Source of the DNA: Burkholderiales bacterium
GTDB lineage: Bacteria; Pseudomonadota; Gammaproteobacteria; Burkholderiales; Burkholderiaceae
NCBI GenBank assembly: GCA_026225235.1
Contig: JAMFSK010000087.1
Location: 68,934-102,182, forward strand
Direction of reading: 5' to 3'
Length of the DNA stretch: 33,249 nt
Part shown: positions 25,673-33,249 of the stretch, piece by piece
How positions within the stretch are numbered: position 1 is the stretch's first letter
How the letters are laid out: each line of letters opens with the position of its first letter
Notes under the pieces: model-generated
Seen by the model: the letters and a program-made list of their open reading frames with translations, nothing else
Database searches by the model: none
What the model was told of the DNA's origin: nothing
Position numbers and translations under genes: made by a program

Positions 25673-26782
25673 ATGTCCGATCAACCTCTTTTCACTCCGG
25701 TGCGCCTGGGCTCGCTCGAACTGCGCAACCGTATTGTGATGGCCCCCCTTACGCGGATGCGCGCCAGCTCGATCGACCATGTGCCGACCGACCTCCAGCT
25801 CGAGTACTACGTGCAGCGCGCATCGGCGGGCCTCATCGTCACGGAAGCTACCGCCATCAGCCCCGAAGGCTTTGGCTGGGCCGATACGCCGGGGCTCTGG
25901 AGCGCCCAGCAGGTGCGAGGCTGGCGTCGGGTGACCGATGCCGTCCACGAGGCCGGCGGCCGCATCGTCGCGCAACTCTGGCACACCGGTGCGATTTCGC
26001 ACCCCGACGTGCGCAATGGCGCGCAACCCTTGTCGGCGTCCGACGTGGATGTGCAGCACCAGACCGTGACGCCCAAGGGCCGCAAGCCGACAGTCGTGCC
26101 ACGAGCCATGACCGAGGAAGAGATCCGCCAGACCGTCGGCGACTACGCCCGTGCGGCACACAACGCAATGGAGGCGGGCTTCGACGGGGTGCAGATTCTG
26201 GCGAACTATCTCTACCTGCTCGCCCAGTTCCTCAACCGGCGCACCAACCGGCGCAGCGACCGATATGGCGGCGGCATCGAGAACCGTGCCCGCTTCCTGT
26301 TCGAAGTGGTCGAGGCCGTGCTCGACGAGATCGATCCTTCACGGGTCGGCGTCAAGATCAGTCCGATGCACGAGGGCGGTCCGTTCGCCGCAAACGACGA
26401 AACGCTGCCGATGGCGGAGTACGCGATCCGGGAATTGAATGGCTATGGCCTGTCGCATTTGCTGCTGATGGGCAACACCACCGACTTCACCGGCACTCCG
26501 CTCGAGCCGTTGATGGGCGACGGCATGTTTCACCACTTCCGGCCGATCTTCCGCGGCACCTTGATCGCGAACACCGGGATGGACGCCGAACGCGGCAACC
26601 GACTGATCGAAACAGGGTTCGCCGACATGATCGCGTTCGGCCGGCCTTACATCGCTAATCCCGACCTGGTCGAAAGACTGTCGCACGGTGCGCCGCTCGC
26701 TGAAGTCGACTGGTCGACGGTCTATGGCTCGGGCCCGCAAGGTTATTCCGACTACCCCTCGCTTCGCCTGGCTGCTGTCTAG
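25673..26782 (+). CDS. Old Yellow Enzyme family alkene reductase with altered substrate-binding pair
   Basis: The product has 369 residues, the usual OYE length. FMN-barrel motifs are clear: RIVMAPLTRMRA (Thr27 near the flavin), IVAQLWHTGAISHP, YGGGIENRARF and IANTGMDAERG then DMIAFGRPYIANPDL. Classical enzymes carry H-x-x-N/H-x-Y in the segment IHxANGYL, where the His and Asn/His hold the substrate carbonyl. Here it reads QILANYLYL, so Leu176 and Tyr179 replace that pair while Tyr181 is kept. Activity on unsaturated carbonyl compounds may therefore be changed or lost. It heads a likely operon with a SnoaL-like protein and an SDR. Confidence 0.92.
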   Translation: MSDQPLFTPVRLGSLELRNRIVMAPLTRMRASSIDHVPTDLQLEYYVQRASAGLIVTEATAISPEGFGWADTPGLWSAQQVRGWRRVTDAVHEAGGRIVAQLWHTGAISHPDVRNGAQPLSASDVDVQHQTVTPKGRKPTVVPRAMTEEEIRQTVGDYARAAHNAMEAGFDGVQILANYLYLLAQFLNRRTNRRSDRYGGGIENRARFLFEVVEAVLDEIDPSRVGVKISPMHEGGPFAANDETLPMAEYAIRELNGYGLSHLLLMGNTTDFTGTPLEPLMGDGMFHHFRPIFRGTLIANTGMDAERGNRLIETGFADMIAFGRPYIANPDLVERLSHGAPLAEVDWSTVYGSGPQGYSDYPSLRLAAV

Positions 26783-26820
26783 CCACGGGCGTTTGATCCA
26801 CCCACTCTATCGAGAATCTC

Positions 26821-27222
26821 ATGAGCACCACAACGCCGGAACAAAACAAGGCCATCGTCCTTGAAGCATTCGACACGCTGTTCAACAAACGCGACTACGC
26901 GGCTGCCGAGCGTTTCTGGTCAGACGACTACATCCAGCACAGCGCACACATCGCCCCGGGACGCGAAGGCCTGTTTGCCCTGATCCGCACACTGCCCGAC
27001 ACCCTGCGCTATGAAAACCAGTTGATCGTTGCCGAAGGCGACTACGTCATCACGCATGGCCGCTTCTCCGGAAACGGACGCCCCGCCGCGTGGATTGCGG
27101 CCGACGTGGTCCGCTTCGAGAACGGCAAACTCGCCGAGCACTGGGACGTGCTCCAGGACGAAGCGACACGCACCGATTCTGTTAGCGGCTTGCCGATGTT
27201 CGGCAGCGAATTCCCGGCTTGA
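26821..27222 (+). CDS. SnoaL-like/NTF2-fold protein
   Basis: The product has 133 residues starting 38 bases after the OYE gene. The sequence fits the small alpha+beta-cone fold of SnoaL-like proteins: NKAIVLEAFDTLFNKRDYAAAERFW at the start, YIQHSAHIAPGREGL, then a C-terminal strand pair ending FENGKLAEHWDVLQDEA. This family holds ester cyclases, hydrolases and proteins of unknown function, all with a cone-shaped pocket. A partner role to the flanking reductases is inferred from operon position only. Confidence 0.85.
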   Translation: MSTTTPEQNKAIVLEAFDTLFNKRDYAAAERFWSDDYIQHSAHIAPGREGLFALIRTLPDTLRYENQLIVAEGDYVITHGRFSGNGRPAAWIAADVVRFENGKLAEHWDVLQDEATRTDSVSGLPMFGSEFPA

Positions 27223-27290
27223 GTTCACGCCTTCAAGTCATCTGACTGTCGCACCACTTTTCGAATCCATTATTTACCCAGGACACCATC

Positions 27291-28046
27291 ATGAAACTCT
27301 CTGGCAATACGATCTTCATTACAGGCGGCGGCTCAGGCATCGGACGCGGCCTCGCCGAGGCATTCCATCAACGCGGCAACAAGGTCATCATCGCGGGTCG
27401 CCGGCGCGGCCATCTCGATGAGGTGATCGCCGCCAACCCCGGCATGGACGCCGTGGAACTCGACATCCGCGATCTCGCCAGTATCGAGCGCGTGGCTGCG
27501 AAACTGATCGCCGACTATCCCGATCTCAATGTGCTGATCAACAACGCCGGCGTCATGGAAATCGACCAGGCCGCCGGCCAGATCGACGATGCGCGCATGG
27601 TGTCGACGCTCACGACCAACTTGATGGGACCGATCCGCATGACCTCGGCTTTGATCGAACACCTCAAGAAAAATCGCGACCCGGTGGTCGCGTATACAAG
27701 CTCGGTGCTTGCCTTCGTGCCCCTCGCGGCCACCGCGGTGTACTCGTCGACCAAGGCCGCACTTCACTCGTATGTGATGTCGCAGCGCTTCATGCTGAAG
27801 TCTTCAGGCGTGCGTGTGCTCGAGATCGCCCCGCCGTGGGTACGCACCGATCTGATGAACAGCCGCGAAGCTGAACTGGCGATGCCGCTCGACGACTTTA
27901 TCGCCGGCACCATGGTGCAACTCGGCACCGAAGCCGATGAAATCCTTGTCGAGATCGCGAAGCCCATGCGCGGTAACCCGGGTCCGGGCGAGCACGGTTT
28001 TGTCGACGGCTTCAATGCACAGATGATGGAAGTGTTCGCAGGTTGA
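27291..28046 (+). CDS. Short-chain dehydrogenase/reductase (DltE-like)
   Basis: The product has 251 residues, a typical SDR length. The cofactor site is TGGGSGIGRG (residues 11-20), followed by NNAG in VLINNAGVMEID, and the catalytic YSSTK (Tyr-x3-Lys) with an upstream SS in YTSSVLAF. After the Tyr comes PPWVRTDLM, as usual in this family. The Arg residues after the first strand (AGRRRGHL) favour NADPH. It is the last gene of the OYE-SnoaL-SDR group (68-base gap), a set often seen together in resistance to reactive carbonyl compounds. The exact substrate is unknown. Confidence 0.93.
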   Translation: MKLSGNTIFITGGGSGIGRGLAEAFHQRGNKVIIAGRRRGHLDEVIAANPGMDAVELDIRDLASIERVAAKLIADYPDLNVLINNAGVMEIDQAAGQIDDARMVSTLTTNLMGPIRMTSALIEHLKKNRDPVVAYTSSVLAFVPLAATAVYSSTKAALHSYVMSQRFMLKSSGVRVLEIAPPWVRTDLMNSREAELAMPLDDFIAGTMVQLGTEADEILVEIAKPMRGNPGPGEHGFVDGFNAQMMEVFAG

Positions 28047-28089
28047 ACTCGACGGCCACGCTCGCCGTACAAATCTGCATGGTCCGCCC

Positions 28090-28115
28090 CTTGAAATTGC
28101 GCCGACACGCCTAAC
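28090..28115 (+). promoter_or_regulatory. Sigma-32-like heat-shock promoter (CTTGAAA, 13 bases, CCTAAC)
   Basis: CTTGAAA at 28090-28096 is an exact heat-shock -35 box. After 13 bases CCTAAC at 28110-28115 resembles the C/T-rich -10 (CCCCAT or CYTAT). The location upstream of two Hsp20 genes fits. Transcription would start near 28122 and leave a structured leader of about 105 bases. Confidence 0.6.
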
Positions 28116-28126
28116 TTTGTTTGCAC

Positions 28127-28223
28127 AAGGCAGTCGCCTTCCACGACGCCGGCAGTCGCCGGTGGTCGTCACCCAGGAAGGCGCGGAGCGGTATGCGCTC
28201 GCCTGCATTCGTCATCAGGAGCG
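28127..28223 (+). promoter_or_regulatory. Structured 5' leader of the Hsp20 genes, candidate RNA thermometer
   Basis: Two adjacent hairpins share the core GGC-AGTC-GCC: AAGGC/GCCTT (28127-28140) and ACGAC-CCGGC/GCCGG-GTCGT (28143-28169). A third, GAGCG-GTATG-CGCTC (28186-28200), competes with pairing of CGCTC (28196-28200) to GAGCG at 28219-28223, which overlaps the AGGAG ribosome site. CCTG (28203-28206) can also pair with CAGG of that site. Melting at high temperature would free the site. Function is inferred, since Hsp20 leaders often hold ROSE-type thermometers. Confidence 0.45.
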
Positions 28224-28227
28224 AACC

Positions 28228-28668
28228 ATGAATGAGTTTTACTTCGGTACAGGCCTCTTCGACGAGGTCGAGCGTTTGCAGCGTCAAGTCGCCCACGCGT
28301 TCAACGGTCGACCCTTGAGTATTCGTTCAGACCGTGCGGGCGCGTTCCCGTCCGTCAACGTCGGCAGCACCGACGACGCAGTGGAAATCGTCGCTTTCGT
28401 ACCCGGCGTCGATCCGGCTCAGATCGATGTGTCGATTGAAAAAGGTCTACTGACCATCAGCGGCGAGCGCAAGCCCACCCCGTCGGATACCACCCCCGAG
28501 CCACGCGCTTACGCACACGAACGCTTTACGGGTTCATTCAGGCGTGTCGTCGAGCTTCCCCAGAACGTAAATCCGGACGACGTGCAAGCGCGCTATGTCG
28601 ACGGCTGTCTGTCGATTCGCGTCGCCAAGCGTGAAGCATCGAAGCCGCGTTCCATCCAAATCCAGTGA
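28228..28668 (+). CDS. Hsp20-family small heat-shock protein, first copy
   Basis: The ATG at 28228 has CAGGAG six bases upstream; an ATG at 28117 in the same frame lies inside the leader and is rejected. The 146-residue product has an aromatic N-terminus (MNEFYFGTGLFDEVERLQRQ), an alpha-crystallin domain (about 45-135) with EIVAFVPGVDPAQIDVSIEKGLLTISGER and a final IQI motif for oligomer contacts. It is an ATP-independent holdase that binds unfolding proteins. It is transcribed together with the next gene. Confidence 0.93.
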   Translation: MNEFYFGTGLFDEVERLQRQVAHAFNGRPLSIRSDRAGAFPSVNVGSTDDAVEIVAFVPGVDPAQIDVSIEKGLLTISGERKPTPSDTTPEPRAYAHERFTGSFRRVVELPQNVNPDDVQARYVDGCLSIRVAKREASKPRSIQIQ

Positions 28669-28682
28669 ACCAGGAGAAAACC

Positions 28683-29090
28683 ATGACCACTGATCAATTG
28701 ACTGAACGCCCGACGGCGCAAGTCGAAAGTGCCGGCGCCAAGCGGCCCGTCGCCGCCTCGCCTGCGATCGTGCCTGCTGTGGATATTTTTGAAGACGCGC
28801 AGGGCATCACACTTTACGCCGATCTGCCCGGCGTACCACGCGAAAAGCTCGATGTGCGCGTGCATGACGGCCATCTGTTCATCGAAGGCGAAGCGGTATT
28901 GCCGGCACCGGCAAACCTACGTGTGCAGCATACCGAGGTCCGTCATCCGCGCTTCGCACGCGCTTTTGCCGTGAGTCCCGACTTTGATACTTCGCGCATC
29001 GAAGCGAATCTCAAGAGCGGTGTACTGAAGCTGACGGTACCTCGGCGGGATGAAGCACGCCCGCGCCGTGTGGAAGTGACCGTCGCGTAA
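28683..29090 (+). CDS. Hsp20-family small heat-shock protein, second copy
   Basis: The ATG at 28683 follows CAGGAG closely and lies 14 bases after the first Hsp20 stop. The 135-residue product has a disordered Thr/Ala-rich start and an alpha-crystallin domain (VDIFEDAQGITLYADLPGV, then LKSGVLKLTVPRR). It ends VEVTVA rather than IQI, so it is a different class from its neighbour, and mixed oligomers are likely. Paired class A and B Hsp20 genes are common in proteobacteria. Confidence 0.93.
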   Translation: MTTDQLTERPTAQVESAGAKRPVAASPAIVPAVDIFEDAQGITLYADLPGVPREKLDVRVHDGHLFIEGEAVLPAPANLRVQHTEVRHPRFARAFAVSPDFDTSRIEANLKSGVLKLTVPRRDEARPRRVEVTVA

Positions 29091-29112
29091 AGCAGGTCGA
29101 TCGCGTTACCCG

Positions 29113-29148
29113 CGACTCGCCTCGGGATACCTCGAGGCGAGTCGTTTT
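29113..29148 (+). terminator. Strong intrinsic terminator after the Hsp20 pair
   Basis: CGACTCGCCTCG and CGAGGCGAGTCG form a perfect 12-bp stem around an eight-base loop, followed directly by TTTT. It lies 23 bases after the second Hsp20 stop and should end the heat-shock transcript. Confidence 0.92.
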
Positions 29149-29195
29149 GTATTCCGGCACTGAAGTGCGTCGCGCCCGAGCCAATCAGGGGAGTC

Positions 29196-29224
29196 TTGAC
29201 AGGAATAGTCGAATCGGCTCAAAA
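29196..29224 (+). promoter_or_regulatory. Possible promoter of the LysR gene at 29336 (perfect TTGACA, poor -10)
   Basis: TTGACA at 29196-29201 is an exact -35 box. The -10 at ideal distance (TCAAAA) matches only three positions. It lies about 110 bases before the LysR start and after the Hsp20 terminator. Confidence 0.3.
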
Positions 29225-29335
29225 AGTGAGGGGATAAGGCGTGCGCCAAGCGTGAGCTTCGGCTGAGCCTTACACTGCGCGAGGAGTCGTGTTCACTGAC
29301 TCGAAACCCATCAATCTGACGACCCGGGGAGAAAA

Positions 29336-30244
29336 ATGGATCGGTTGCAAGCGATGGAAGTTTTTATTCGCGTCGTGGATACGAATAGTTTCACCAAGGC
29401 GGCGGAGACGCTCAACCTGCCACGCCCATCGGTCACGAACATCATCAAGAACCTCGAGGCCTACCTCAAGGTGCGCCTGCTGCAGCGCACGACGCGGCGC
29501 CTCAACCTGACCGCGGATGGCACGGCCTACTACGAAAAATGCGTTCGCGTGCTAGCCGAGATCGAGGAAATCGAGAATTCGTTTTCGACCACGGGGAACG
29601 CCCCGCGCGGCAAGCTGCGCATCGAGACGTCGGGGCCGATCTGCAAGATGATCATCGTGCCGGCACTCGATGACTTTCACTCCCGCTACCCAGAGATCGA
29701 GCTGACGATCGGCATCAGCGACCGGCGCGTCGATATGATCGAGGAAGGGGTCGATTGCGCGATTCGCGTGGGCACGCTGATCGATTCGAACATGATTGCG
29801 CGACGGCTCAGTGACTTTCATTTCGTGACTGTCGCAACGCCGGGCTACATCGAAAACTTCGGCTTGCCGCGCACGCTCGAAGCGCACGACGAGCATGTCG
29901 CCGTCAAATACATCTCCGCACGCACCTCCCGGCCCATGGAACTCCGGTTTCAAGTCGACGGAAAGGAGATCGAGGTCAAAATTCCCAGCACCATCACGGT
30001 CAACGATGCCGAAGCGCACCTTGCCGTCGGCCTGAAAGGGCTCGGGCTGTTTCAGATCGCCAGGGTGCTCGCGCTGCCCTATCTGGACTCGGGAAGCCTC
30101 GTTGAAGTGCTCCCGCAATGGAAACCCGCCGCCATGGCGACCTCCCTCGTCTACCCGCAGAACCGCCATCCCTCCCTGCCGCTTCGTGCCTTCATCAGCT
30201 GGATCATCGATCTGTGCGCCGACCACCCCTTGCTTGCCGGATAG
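29336..30244 (+). CDS. LysR-family transcriptional regulator
   Basis: The product has 302 residues, with GGGGAG upstream of the ATG. The helix-turn-helix is in TNSFTKAAETLNLPRPSVTNIIKNLE. The effector domain begins GKLRIETSGPICKMIIVPAL and contains VDCAIRVGTLIDS. It is related to, but clearly different from, the convergent LysR that ends 16 bases away. Its targets are not evident, as no divergent gene is adjacent on the left. Confidence 0.93.
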   Translation: MDRLQAMEVFIRVVDTNSFTKAAETLNLPRPSVTNIIKNLEAYLKVRLLQRTTRRLNLTADGTAYYEKCVRVLAEIEEIENSFSTTGNAPRGKLRIETSGPICKMIIVPALDDFHSRYPEIELTIGISDRRVDMIEEGVDCAIRVGTLIDSNMIARRLSDFHFVTVATPGYIENFGLPRTLEAHDEHVAVKYISARTSRPMELRFQVDGKEIEVKIPSTITVNDAEAHLAVGLKGLGLFQIARVLALPYLDSGSLVEVLPQWKPAAMATSLVYPQNRHPSLPLRAFISWIIDLCADHPLLAG

Positions 30245-30260
30245 AGAAGACTGATCAGCG

Positions 30261-31145
30261 TTAGCTCGCCAGGCACTGCTCCACGAAGGTGGTGAACTGC
30301 CTGGCTTTTGTGCTCGCCAACCGTCCGGTGGGGTAGACCGCAGACAGGCTGATCGAAGGAAGCACCCAGTCATCCATCACCGACACCACCGAGCCTGACT
30401 TTAGCTCCGGCGTGAAGGCCCACTCGGAGGCGATAGCCAGGCCCATTTCGGCCACGACCGCCGCGCGCAGCCCTTCGGTCGCCGTGATCTTCACTTGCCC
30501 CTGAATCTTGACGGAGAACTCCGCCGTCTCCTTGCGGAACTTCCAGTCTTCACCGCCTCCATCGCGCGTATAGATGACGGCCTGATGCGCGAGGAGATCG
30601 GCGGGCACTTTGGGCACGCCATGACGCTTGAAGTAGGCGGGTGTCCCGACGACCCGGCGGCGGGCCTCGGAAATCTTGCGGGCGGTCATGCTGGAATCCG
30701 CCAGCGCACCCATGCGCAAGGCGACGTCGATCCCTTCCTCCACCAGGTCGATGTTCCGGTCGTCTAGAACGAGTTCCAGCTCCAGGTTCGGATGATCCTT
30801 CAGAAACTCGGGCAATTTCGGCACGATATGCAGGCGCGCAAAACAGACCGCCGCCGACACACGAAGCTTGCCGGACAGCCCGGAAGCGGTGCCGCGCGCG
30901 GCCAGTACGGCCTCGTCAGTTTCCTCGACAGCCCGTTTGGCCCGCGAATAGAAGCTGGTGCCCGCCTCGGTCGGCGTGAGCGAGCGCGTGGTTCGCAACA
31001 GCAGCTTGACGCCGAGCCACTCCTCGAGCTGCGCAATCGCCTTGGAAACAGCGGGCTGGCCCAGGTCGGCGTGCCGCGCAGCGGCCGAGAACGAACCGGT
31101 GTCGACCACACGAATGAAAATCTCGATCGCCGCAAGGCGGTCCAT
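30261..31145 (-). CDS. LysR-family transcriptional regulator, probably of the divergent peroxiredoxin-like gene
   Basis: The product has 294 residues; GGAG lies about eight bases before the ATG at 31145. The helix-turn-helix is TGSFSAAARHADLGQPAVSKAIAQLE, and the effector domain begins GKLRVSAAVCFARLHIVPKL, with a Cys (AAVCFAR) that is a possible redox or ligand contact. It is divergent from a peroxiredoxin-like gene with a 108-base gap that holds a good dyad, the usual LysR regulator-target layout. Confidence 0.93.
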   Translation of the reverse strand: MDRLAAIEIFIRVVDTGSFSAAARHADLGQPAVSKAIAQLEEWLGVKLLLRTTRSLTPTEAGTSFYSRAKRAVEETDEAVLAARGTASGLSGKLRVSAAVCFARLHIVPKLPEFLKDHPNLELELVLDDRNIDLVEEGIDVALRMGALADSSMTARKISEARRRVVGTPAYFKRHGVPKVPADLLAHQAVIYTRDGGGEDWKFRKETAEFSVKIQGQVKITATEGLRAAVVAEMGLAIASEWAFTPELKSGSVVSVMDDWVLPSISLSAVYPTGRLASTKARQFTTFVEQCLAS

Positions 31146-31186
31146 GATGATTCTCCGATGGAATAAGTGCTATCCGATTTTGCACC

Positions 31187-31205
31187 TTCCGCTCTGGAAG
31201 CGGAA
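31187..31205. promoter_or_regulatory. Dyad TTCCGCT-N5-AGCGGAA, candidate LysR operator
   Basis: Perfect 7-bp arms with a five-base centre lie midway between the divergent LysR (start 31145) and peroxiredoxin-like (start 31254) genes. Position and symmetry fit a LysR recognition site. An overlapping dyad, CTTCC-N5-GGAAG, is at 31186-31200. Confidence 0.55.
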
Positions 31206-31253
31206 TGTATAAATTTACCTCATCAAGGTCGTACCTATCGTAGGGGAATCATC

Positions 31254-31913
31254 GTGTCTGCCACTGAGACGGAAGAAAGTGCTGAAGCCCGGCGCTCTGA
31301 CGCTGACGCCGAACTCGCCATCGCTGCGTCGTATGAGTCTGCTTCCAGGGCGCTCCAAGCCGGTGCACGGGCGCCGCTATTCACCCTTGCGGATGTCTCC
31401 GGAAAACGCGTTGCACTCGAGAATTTACTGAGTACAGGTCCGGTCGTCCTGCATTTTTTCAGAGGCGCATGGTGTAGCTTCAGCGAAGAAAGCCTGACCG
31501 AATTTGCTTCGACGTATCAGAACGTGGTCGCGCTTGGTGCCAGCGCCGTGGCGATTGCTCCGCCGAGCACGCCACTGGCGCAGGGTGGCCCGCTGTCTCC
31601 TCGTCTGCCGCTTCCCATGCGTGAGTTGCAAGACATCGATATGAAGGTCGCCCTTGCCTATGGACTGGCCTTCGAGCTGCCGGCAGGCCTGCGGCCCCGG
31701 TACGAATCGCTCGGCTATGTGCCGCCCTCCACCAAGAAAGCCGGCACTTGGCTCGTGCCGCTTCCGGCGACGTACTTGCTCGATCGCGACGGCACGGTCG
31801 CCCTCGCTTATATCGATGTGGACTACCGGAGGCGATTCGAGCCCGAGTCGCTGCTGACGGCATTGAGAGCCGTGCAAGCGCGACACGCGACGATGGGGCG
31901 CGGCGCGCGCTGA
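31254..31913 (+). CDS. Peroxiredoxin-like (AhpC/TSA fold) protein lacking the second active-site Cys
   Basis: The start is GTG at 31254 with AGGGG seven bases upstream. The product has 219 residues. A thioredoxin-like fold is visible: APLFTLADVSGKRVALENLL, then VVLHFFRGAWCSFSEESL. Related proteins usually read RGxWCPYC. Here Cys74 is kept but the second Cys is Ser, so any peroxidase would be of 1-Cys type. The later part has LPATYLLDRDGTVALAYIDVDY, as in peroxiredoxins. Control by the divergent LysR is likely, and an oxidative-stress role is inferred. Confidence 0.85.
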   Translation: MSATETEESAEARRSDADAELAIAASYESASRALQAGARAPLFTLADVSGKRVALENLLSTGPVVLHFFRGAWCSFSEESLTEFASTYQNVVALGASAVAIAPPSTPLAQGGPLSPRLPLPMRELQDIDMKVALAYGLAFELPAGLRPRYESLGYVPPSTKKAGTWLVPLPATYLLDRDGTVALAYIDVDYRRRFEPESLLTALRAVQARHATMGRGAR

Positions 31914-32023
31914 CTGGGCTCGGTGAATGCGGCCAGGCAGGCGTTTTTTCGCTATCGCCCTCTACGGTCTTTACGCCACCTAGGCCCTTGACGTCCTCTG
32001 CGTCCCCCAGGTGCTTTAGCCTC

Positions 32024-32872
32024 TCAAGCCTGTGTCTTTTCCATCCAGTCCACCACTGCGTCGATCACGCTGTCTTCGATCCCGAGATAGCCGTGCGGCG
32101 AGAGCGACCCGCATGCATTCGACGACTGCTGCTCGCCGCCATGCACCCTCAGCACCGAAGCGCTGATCTGGTTGAGTGACCGAGCGATCGCGTCGGCCAT
32201 CGCCGGCGGCGCGACACGACACTGATCATTGTCATTCGCGACCACCAGAGTCGGCACGCGGACCTCTTCTGGGTGCGCATCGAACACTGTCTCGTGCGAG
32301 CCGCCGAGAACCGACACAGACTCCGTCAGGATAAGGCCCGCAATGTCCCCGCGACCCGCATGGGCTGCCGCGTTCACTGCGGCGATCGATCCCTGGCTCG
32401 TGCCCATCACCCAGACCGGCACCTGCGCGCGCTCACGCGCGAAGGCTAGGATCTCTTGCGTGACCTCCCCATACGCCGACGTGCTGCGCTCCGAGCGCAT
32501 CGATTGACGATCGATCGCGTCAACCAGCACGACGCCATAGCCTCTTGCGAGCCAAAGCGCGCGGGTTCGGACGAGGAAGTTTTCGCCATGCCTGATGGCA
32601 CCGTTCTTTTCGATCCGCAGTTCATCGGTGCCCCCGGGAAACATGACGATGACCCCGCGCATCGCATGAGTCGGCGCGGCGTACAAGACGCGCTGAAATC
32701 CACCGCCAGAAAGCGGCAGATCGTCCACCAGGACCTGAGCTTCCGACGAATCGGTGATTCGCTCGGCATAAGCGTTGGCATCGCCACGAGAGTCGCCCTG
32801 ATAGGCGCCGGCAGTGGACATCACCAGAACGCAAGCGATGGCGAGCGCGAGACGTGAGCGCAAAAGAGGCAT
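32024..32872 (-). CDS. Secreted alpha/beta-hydrolase
   Basis: The ATG at 32872 gives a 282-residue protein with a clean Sec signal (MPLLRSRLALAIACVLVMST, cut near AGA). Longer in-frame starts at 32920 and 32971 would place about 16-33 residues before the signal and lack ribosome sites. The hydrolase fold shows the nucleophile elbow GTSQGS (G-x-S-x-G), an oxyanion region VIVMFPGGTDELR, a late Asp in VVANDNDQC and a catalytic His in SPHGYLGIE. Two Cys near the C-terminus (DQCRV and NACGS) may form a disulfide. Substrate unknown. Confidence 0.85.
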   Translation of the reverse strand: MPLLRSRLALAIACVLVMSTAGAYQGDSRGDANAYAERITDSSEAQVLVDDLPLSGGGFQRVLYAAPTHAMRGVIVMFPGGTDELRIEKNGAIRHGENFLVRTRALWLARGYGVVLVDAIDRQSMRSERSTSAYGEVTQEILAFARERAQVPVWVMGTSQGSIAAVNAAAHAGRGDIAGLILTESVSVLGGSHETVFDAHPEEVRVPTLVVANDNDQCRVAPPAMADAIARSLNQISASVLRVHGGEQQSSNACGSLSPHGYLGIEDSVIDAVVDWMEKTQA

Positions 32873-32972
32873 TCCAGACAGCACGAGATTCCTTGAGTTC
32901 GACAAGTTCGATGAGCGCATGCCCAAGCCGGGCACTCGGATGATAGTCGGCCACGTGTGGCTTTTGGACATA

Positions 32973-33055
32973 GTTTGGTTAAACGGCGGAGGCGACTACG
33001 ACGATGCTCGAATATCGGTGCCGGGTCGATCAGCCCGCGGGATGATCCTCTGCGT
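32973..33055. other. Short gap with no gene seen
   Basis: These bases lie between the hydrolase leader and the 3' end of the partial gene at the right edge. I see no gene, and only the hydrolase promoter would be expected here. Confidence 0.4.
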
Positions 33056-33249
33056 TCAGGGTGTGATGCTGGCCAGGTTTGTGCCCGGCCAGGTGTAGTG
33101 CGTGTAGTCGGTGTGGTGGTAACCGTCCAGCACTGTCACCCGGTTCGCACCTGCCGTATCGGCCGTATAGCAGGCCCAGGCCACATTGGTAATCGGCAGG
33201 GCCACGGAGTCTTCTCGCCCCACGTACACATAGAAACCGACGTTCGCCG
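33056..33249 (-). CDS. 3' end of an unidentified gene (runs off the right edge)
   Basis: The minus-strand frame is open from the window edge to TGA at 33056-33058, giving the last 63 residues of a protein. The tail reads DGYHHTDYTHYTWPGTNLAS before ITP and is rich in His, Tyr and Thr, with one Cys (WACYTAD). It may be the end of a secreted enzyme, perhaps a hydrolase like its neighbour, but I do not recognise it. It reads in the same direction as the alpha/beta-hydrolase. Confidence 0.5.
   Translation of the reverse strand, partial: ANVGFYVYVGREDSVALPITNVAWACYTADTAGANRVTVLDGYHHTDYTHYTWPGTNLASITP

Noticed and set aside
31914..32023. Terminator between the peroxiredoxin-like gene and the hydrolase gene.
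   Set aside because: A T6 run is present, but the preceding sequence gives only a 3-bp stem.
1..33249. Mobile elements, phage genes, tRNA or CRISPR arrays.
   Set aside because: No transposase or integrase, tRNA cloverleaf, or regularly spaced repeats were seen on either strand.

Overview
The window is about 33 kb of high-GC chromosomal DNA with dense, typical beta-proteobacterial gene content: several LysR regulators, a cyanase with an NrtA-type ABC transporter, a TonB-dependent receptor, a Tsr-type chemoreceptor and a large GGDEF/EAL protein. Codon use and gene families suggest a Burkholderiaceae genome (Burkholderia, Paraburkholderia or a relative). This is inference from gene content only. 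I saw no rRNA, tRNA, CRISPR array, phage or insertion sequence.

Layout. At the left edge a truncated MFS transporter (minus strand) diverges from a MATE efflux gene; the gap holds two perfect dyads. Next comes a minus-strand operon of porin, small periplasmic binding protein and membrane GGDEF/EAL protein (2707-7542). Its AT-rich upstream region carries stacked TCGTTT/AAACGA half-sites and is shared with a small secreted protein that looks like the front end of a TonB-dependent receptor. A minus-strand pair follows: a TonB-dependent siderophore-type receptor and a GT4 glycosyltransferase. The glycosyltransferase Shine-Dalgarno is perfectly complementary to a segment about 85 nt upstream.

The centrepiece is 12551-21418, a plus-strand block that resembles a cynF-cynABDS cyanate locus with an extra redox module in the middle. 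It begins with a GAF/AAA+/Fis sigma-54 activator, then a 24-bp perfect palindrome (likely its enhancer site) and a near-perfect -24/-12 promoter. The promoter leads into an OsmC-like protein, an acyl-CoA-dehydrogenase-fold flavoprotein lacking the usual catalytic Glu segment, a rubredoxin/rubredoxin-reductase fusion, a three-part ABC importer (binding protein with Tat-like signal, permease, ATPase) and cyanase. A chemoreceptor gene follows directly. My reading is that an imported C-N compound is oxidised by the flavoprotein, using electrons from the rubredoxin fusion, and that cyanate so formed is removed by cyanase. The substrate is unknown.

After a convergent MscS-type channel come a LysR regulator and an electrophile/redox cluster (Old Yellow Enzyme with unusual active-site residues, SnoaL-like protein, SDR). 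Then there is a heat-shock pair of Hsp20 genes with a sigma-32-like promoter, a candidate RNA thermometer and a strong intrinsic terminator. The right end holds two convergent LysR genes, a divergently placed peroxiredoxin-like protein, a secreted alpha/beta hydrolase and the 3' end of an unidentified gene.
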